From assembly GCA_022615465.1 (NCBI GenBank), contig JAKEGR010000393.1:1-6834 (forward strand): a DNA stretch of 6,834 nucleotides, written 5' to 3'. The translations under genes and the position numbers were made by a program. The notes under the pieces are model-generated. The model did no database searches. It was not told where the DNA came from and saw nothing but the letters and a program-made list of their open reading frames with translations. The DNA is from Planctomycetota bacterium. GTDB taxonomy: Bacteria > Planctomycetota > Planctomycetia > Pirellulales > Lacipirellulaceae. Below are positions 6,279-6,834 of this stretch, piece by piece (within the stretch, counting starts at the first letter, position 1; the number at the start of each line of letters is the position of its first letter).

Positions 6279-6834
6279 TTACAGTGGGCCGCTGATGCCG
6301 CCGTCTTTGCGCACCCGCCAAAAGTGGATCGCCAGGAGGAGCGCTACCGCAAGCGGAATCGCAATGCAGTGGAGGATGTAGAAACGATTCAGCGTTTCCT
6401 CGCCCACGTTTCGCGCGCCCAATAAGGCAAACCGAGCGTCCGAGGCGTTGGTGATCATATCGATGCCCCCCAACGTCAGCAACTGCTGGCCCGGCCCTTC
6501 GTGGCCGAGGATCGGGGTTGCCCGGGCCATGTTGGATCCCACGGTGATTGCCCAAACCGCAAGCTGATCCCAGGGAAGCAGGTAGCCGGTGAACGAGAGC
6601 AGCAACGTGAGAAGGAGCAGAATGACGCCGATGACCCAGTTAAACTCGCGAGGTGGCTTGTAACTGCCCGTGAGAAACACGCGGTACATGTGGAGCCAGA
6701 CGGTAATCACCATCGCATGGGCGCCCCAGCGGTGAATCTCTCGAAGGATTCCGAGAGAATACACATCGCGGAGCGCCAGGATGTCGTTATAGGCCCATTC
6801 GAGCGTCGGGCGGTAGTAGAACATCAACAGCACG
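6279..6834 (-). CDS. petB: Cytochrome b6-like subunit of a bc-type complex (5' end missing)
   Basis: This is the N-terminal, haem-binding half of cytochrome b, an integral membrane subunit that passes electrons from quinol across the membrane through two b haems. About 184 residues are visible; the frame runs off the right edge, so the first residue seen is not the true start. Helix B carries REIHRW and WLHMYR, with His34 and His48 of the fragment 13 residues apart. Helix D carries His155 and His170 with 14 residues between them, the spacing of b6 rather than mitochondrial b (13). GYLLPWDQ after helix C and the ending [10 protein letters not shown] are cytochrome b6 signatures, and the stop after the fourth helix shows a split cytochrome b. 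The loop before helix D (about residues 108-150) looks roughly 20 residues longer than in plant or cyanobacterial b6. The missing start would show whether a Cys for an extra c-type haem is present. The family call is very safe; the symbol is by analogy with split b6/subunit IV systems. Confidence 0.95.
   Translation of the reverse strand, partial: VLLMFYYRPTLEWAYNDILALRDVYSLGILREIHRWGAHAMVITVWLHMYRVFLTGSYKPPREFNWVIGVILLLLTLLLSFTGYLLPWDQLAVWAITVGSNMARATPILGHEGPGQQLLTLGGIDMITNASDARFALLGARNVGEETLNRFYILHCIAIPLAVALLLAIHFWRVRKDGGISGPL

Noticed and set aside
162..6834. Alternative complex III (Act-type) operon
   Set aside because: The proteins show a true cytochrome b with haem-ligand His pairs and no NrfD-like or molybdopterin-like subunit, so this is a bc-type rather than an Act-type complex.

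Overview
The window reads as one stretch of a respiratory operon, entirely on the minus strand, encoding a quinol-oxidising cytochrome bc-type (complex III / b6f-like) assembly whose c-type subunit is unusually large. In transcription order (right to left) it holds: the 3' part of a cytochrome b6-like gene (6279-6834, its 5' end outside the window); a 476-residue cytochrome b C-terminal / subunit IV-like membrane protein with five extra N-terminal helices (4763-6193); a 1504-residue membrane-anchored octaheme cytochrome c with a long coiled coil and a PDZ domain (162-4676); and, at the very edge, the probable start of another gene (1-27, perhaps from 129). The spacers are short: 85, 86 and about 134 bases. 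No RNA gene, mobile element, CRISPR array or long repeat was seen.

Likely workings, from family knowledge: the split cytochrome b carries two b hemes across the membrane and, with the subunit IV-like protein, forms the quinol-oxidation site. An iron-sulfur (Rieske) protein is required and is not in the window; it is probably encoded just upstream, beyond 6834. The octaheme protein would take the place of cytochrome c1/f. Its first three hemes lie in a His-rich segment (bis-His ligation expected). The last five each look like a class I cytochrome c domain with an 'MP' axial-methionine motif. It could therefore act as a wire from the Rieske head to soluble carriers or oxidases.

Organism: the very large multi-domain cytochrome c, the split cytochrome b with an APWY (not PEWY) motif, the moderate-to-high GC, and the lack of Shine-Dalgarno sequences before the two complete genes suggest a planctomycete of the Pirellula/Blastopirellula kind. 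This is inference from style, not a database match; other bacteria with split b/b6 complexes remain possible.

The two largest genes fill most of the window. All longer plus-strand open frames lie opposite them and look like shadows. The most notable points are the octaheme/PDZ/coiled-coil architecture, the loss of the conserved Qo-site glutamate, and the enlarged subunit IV.
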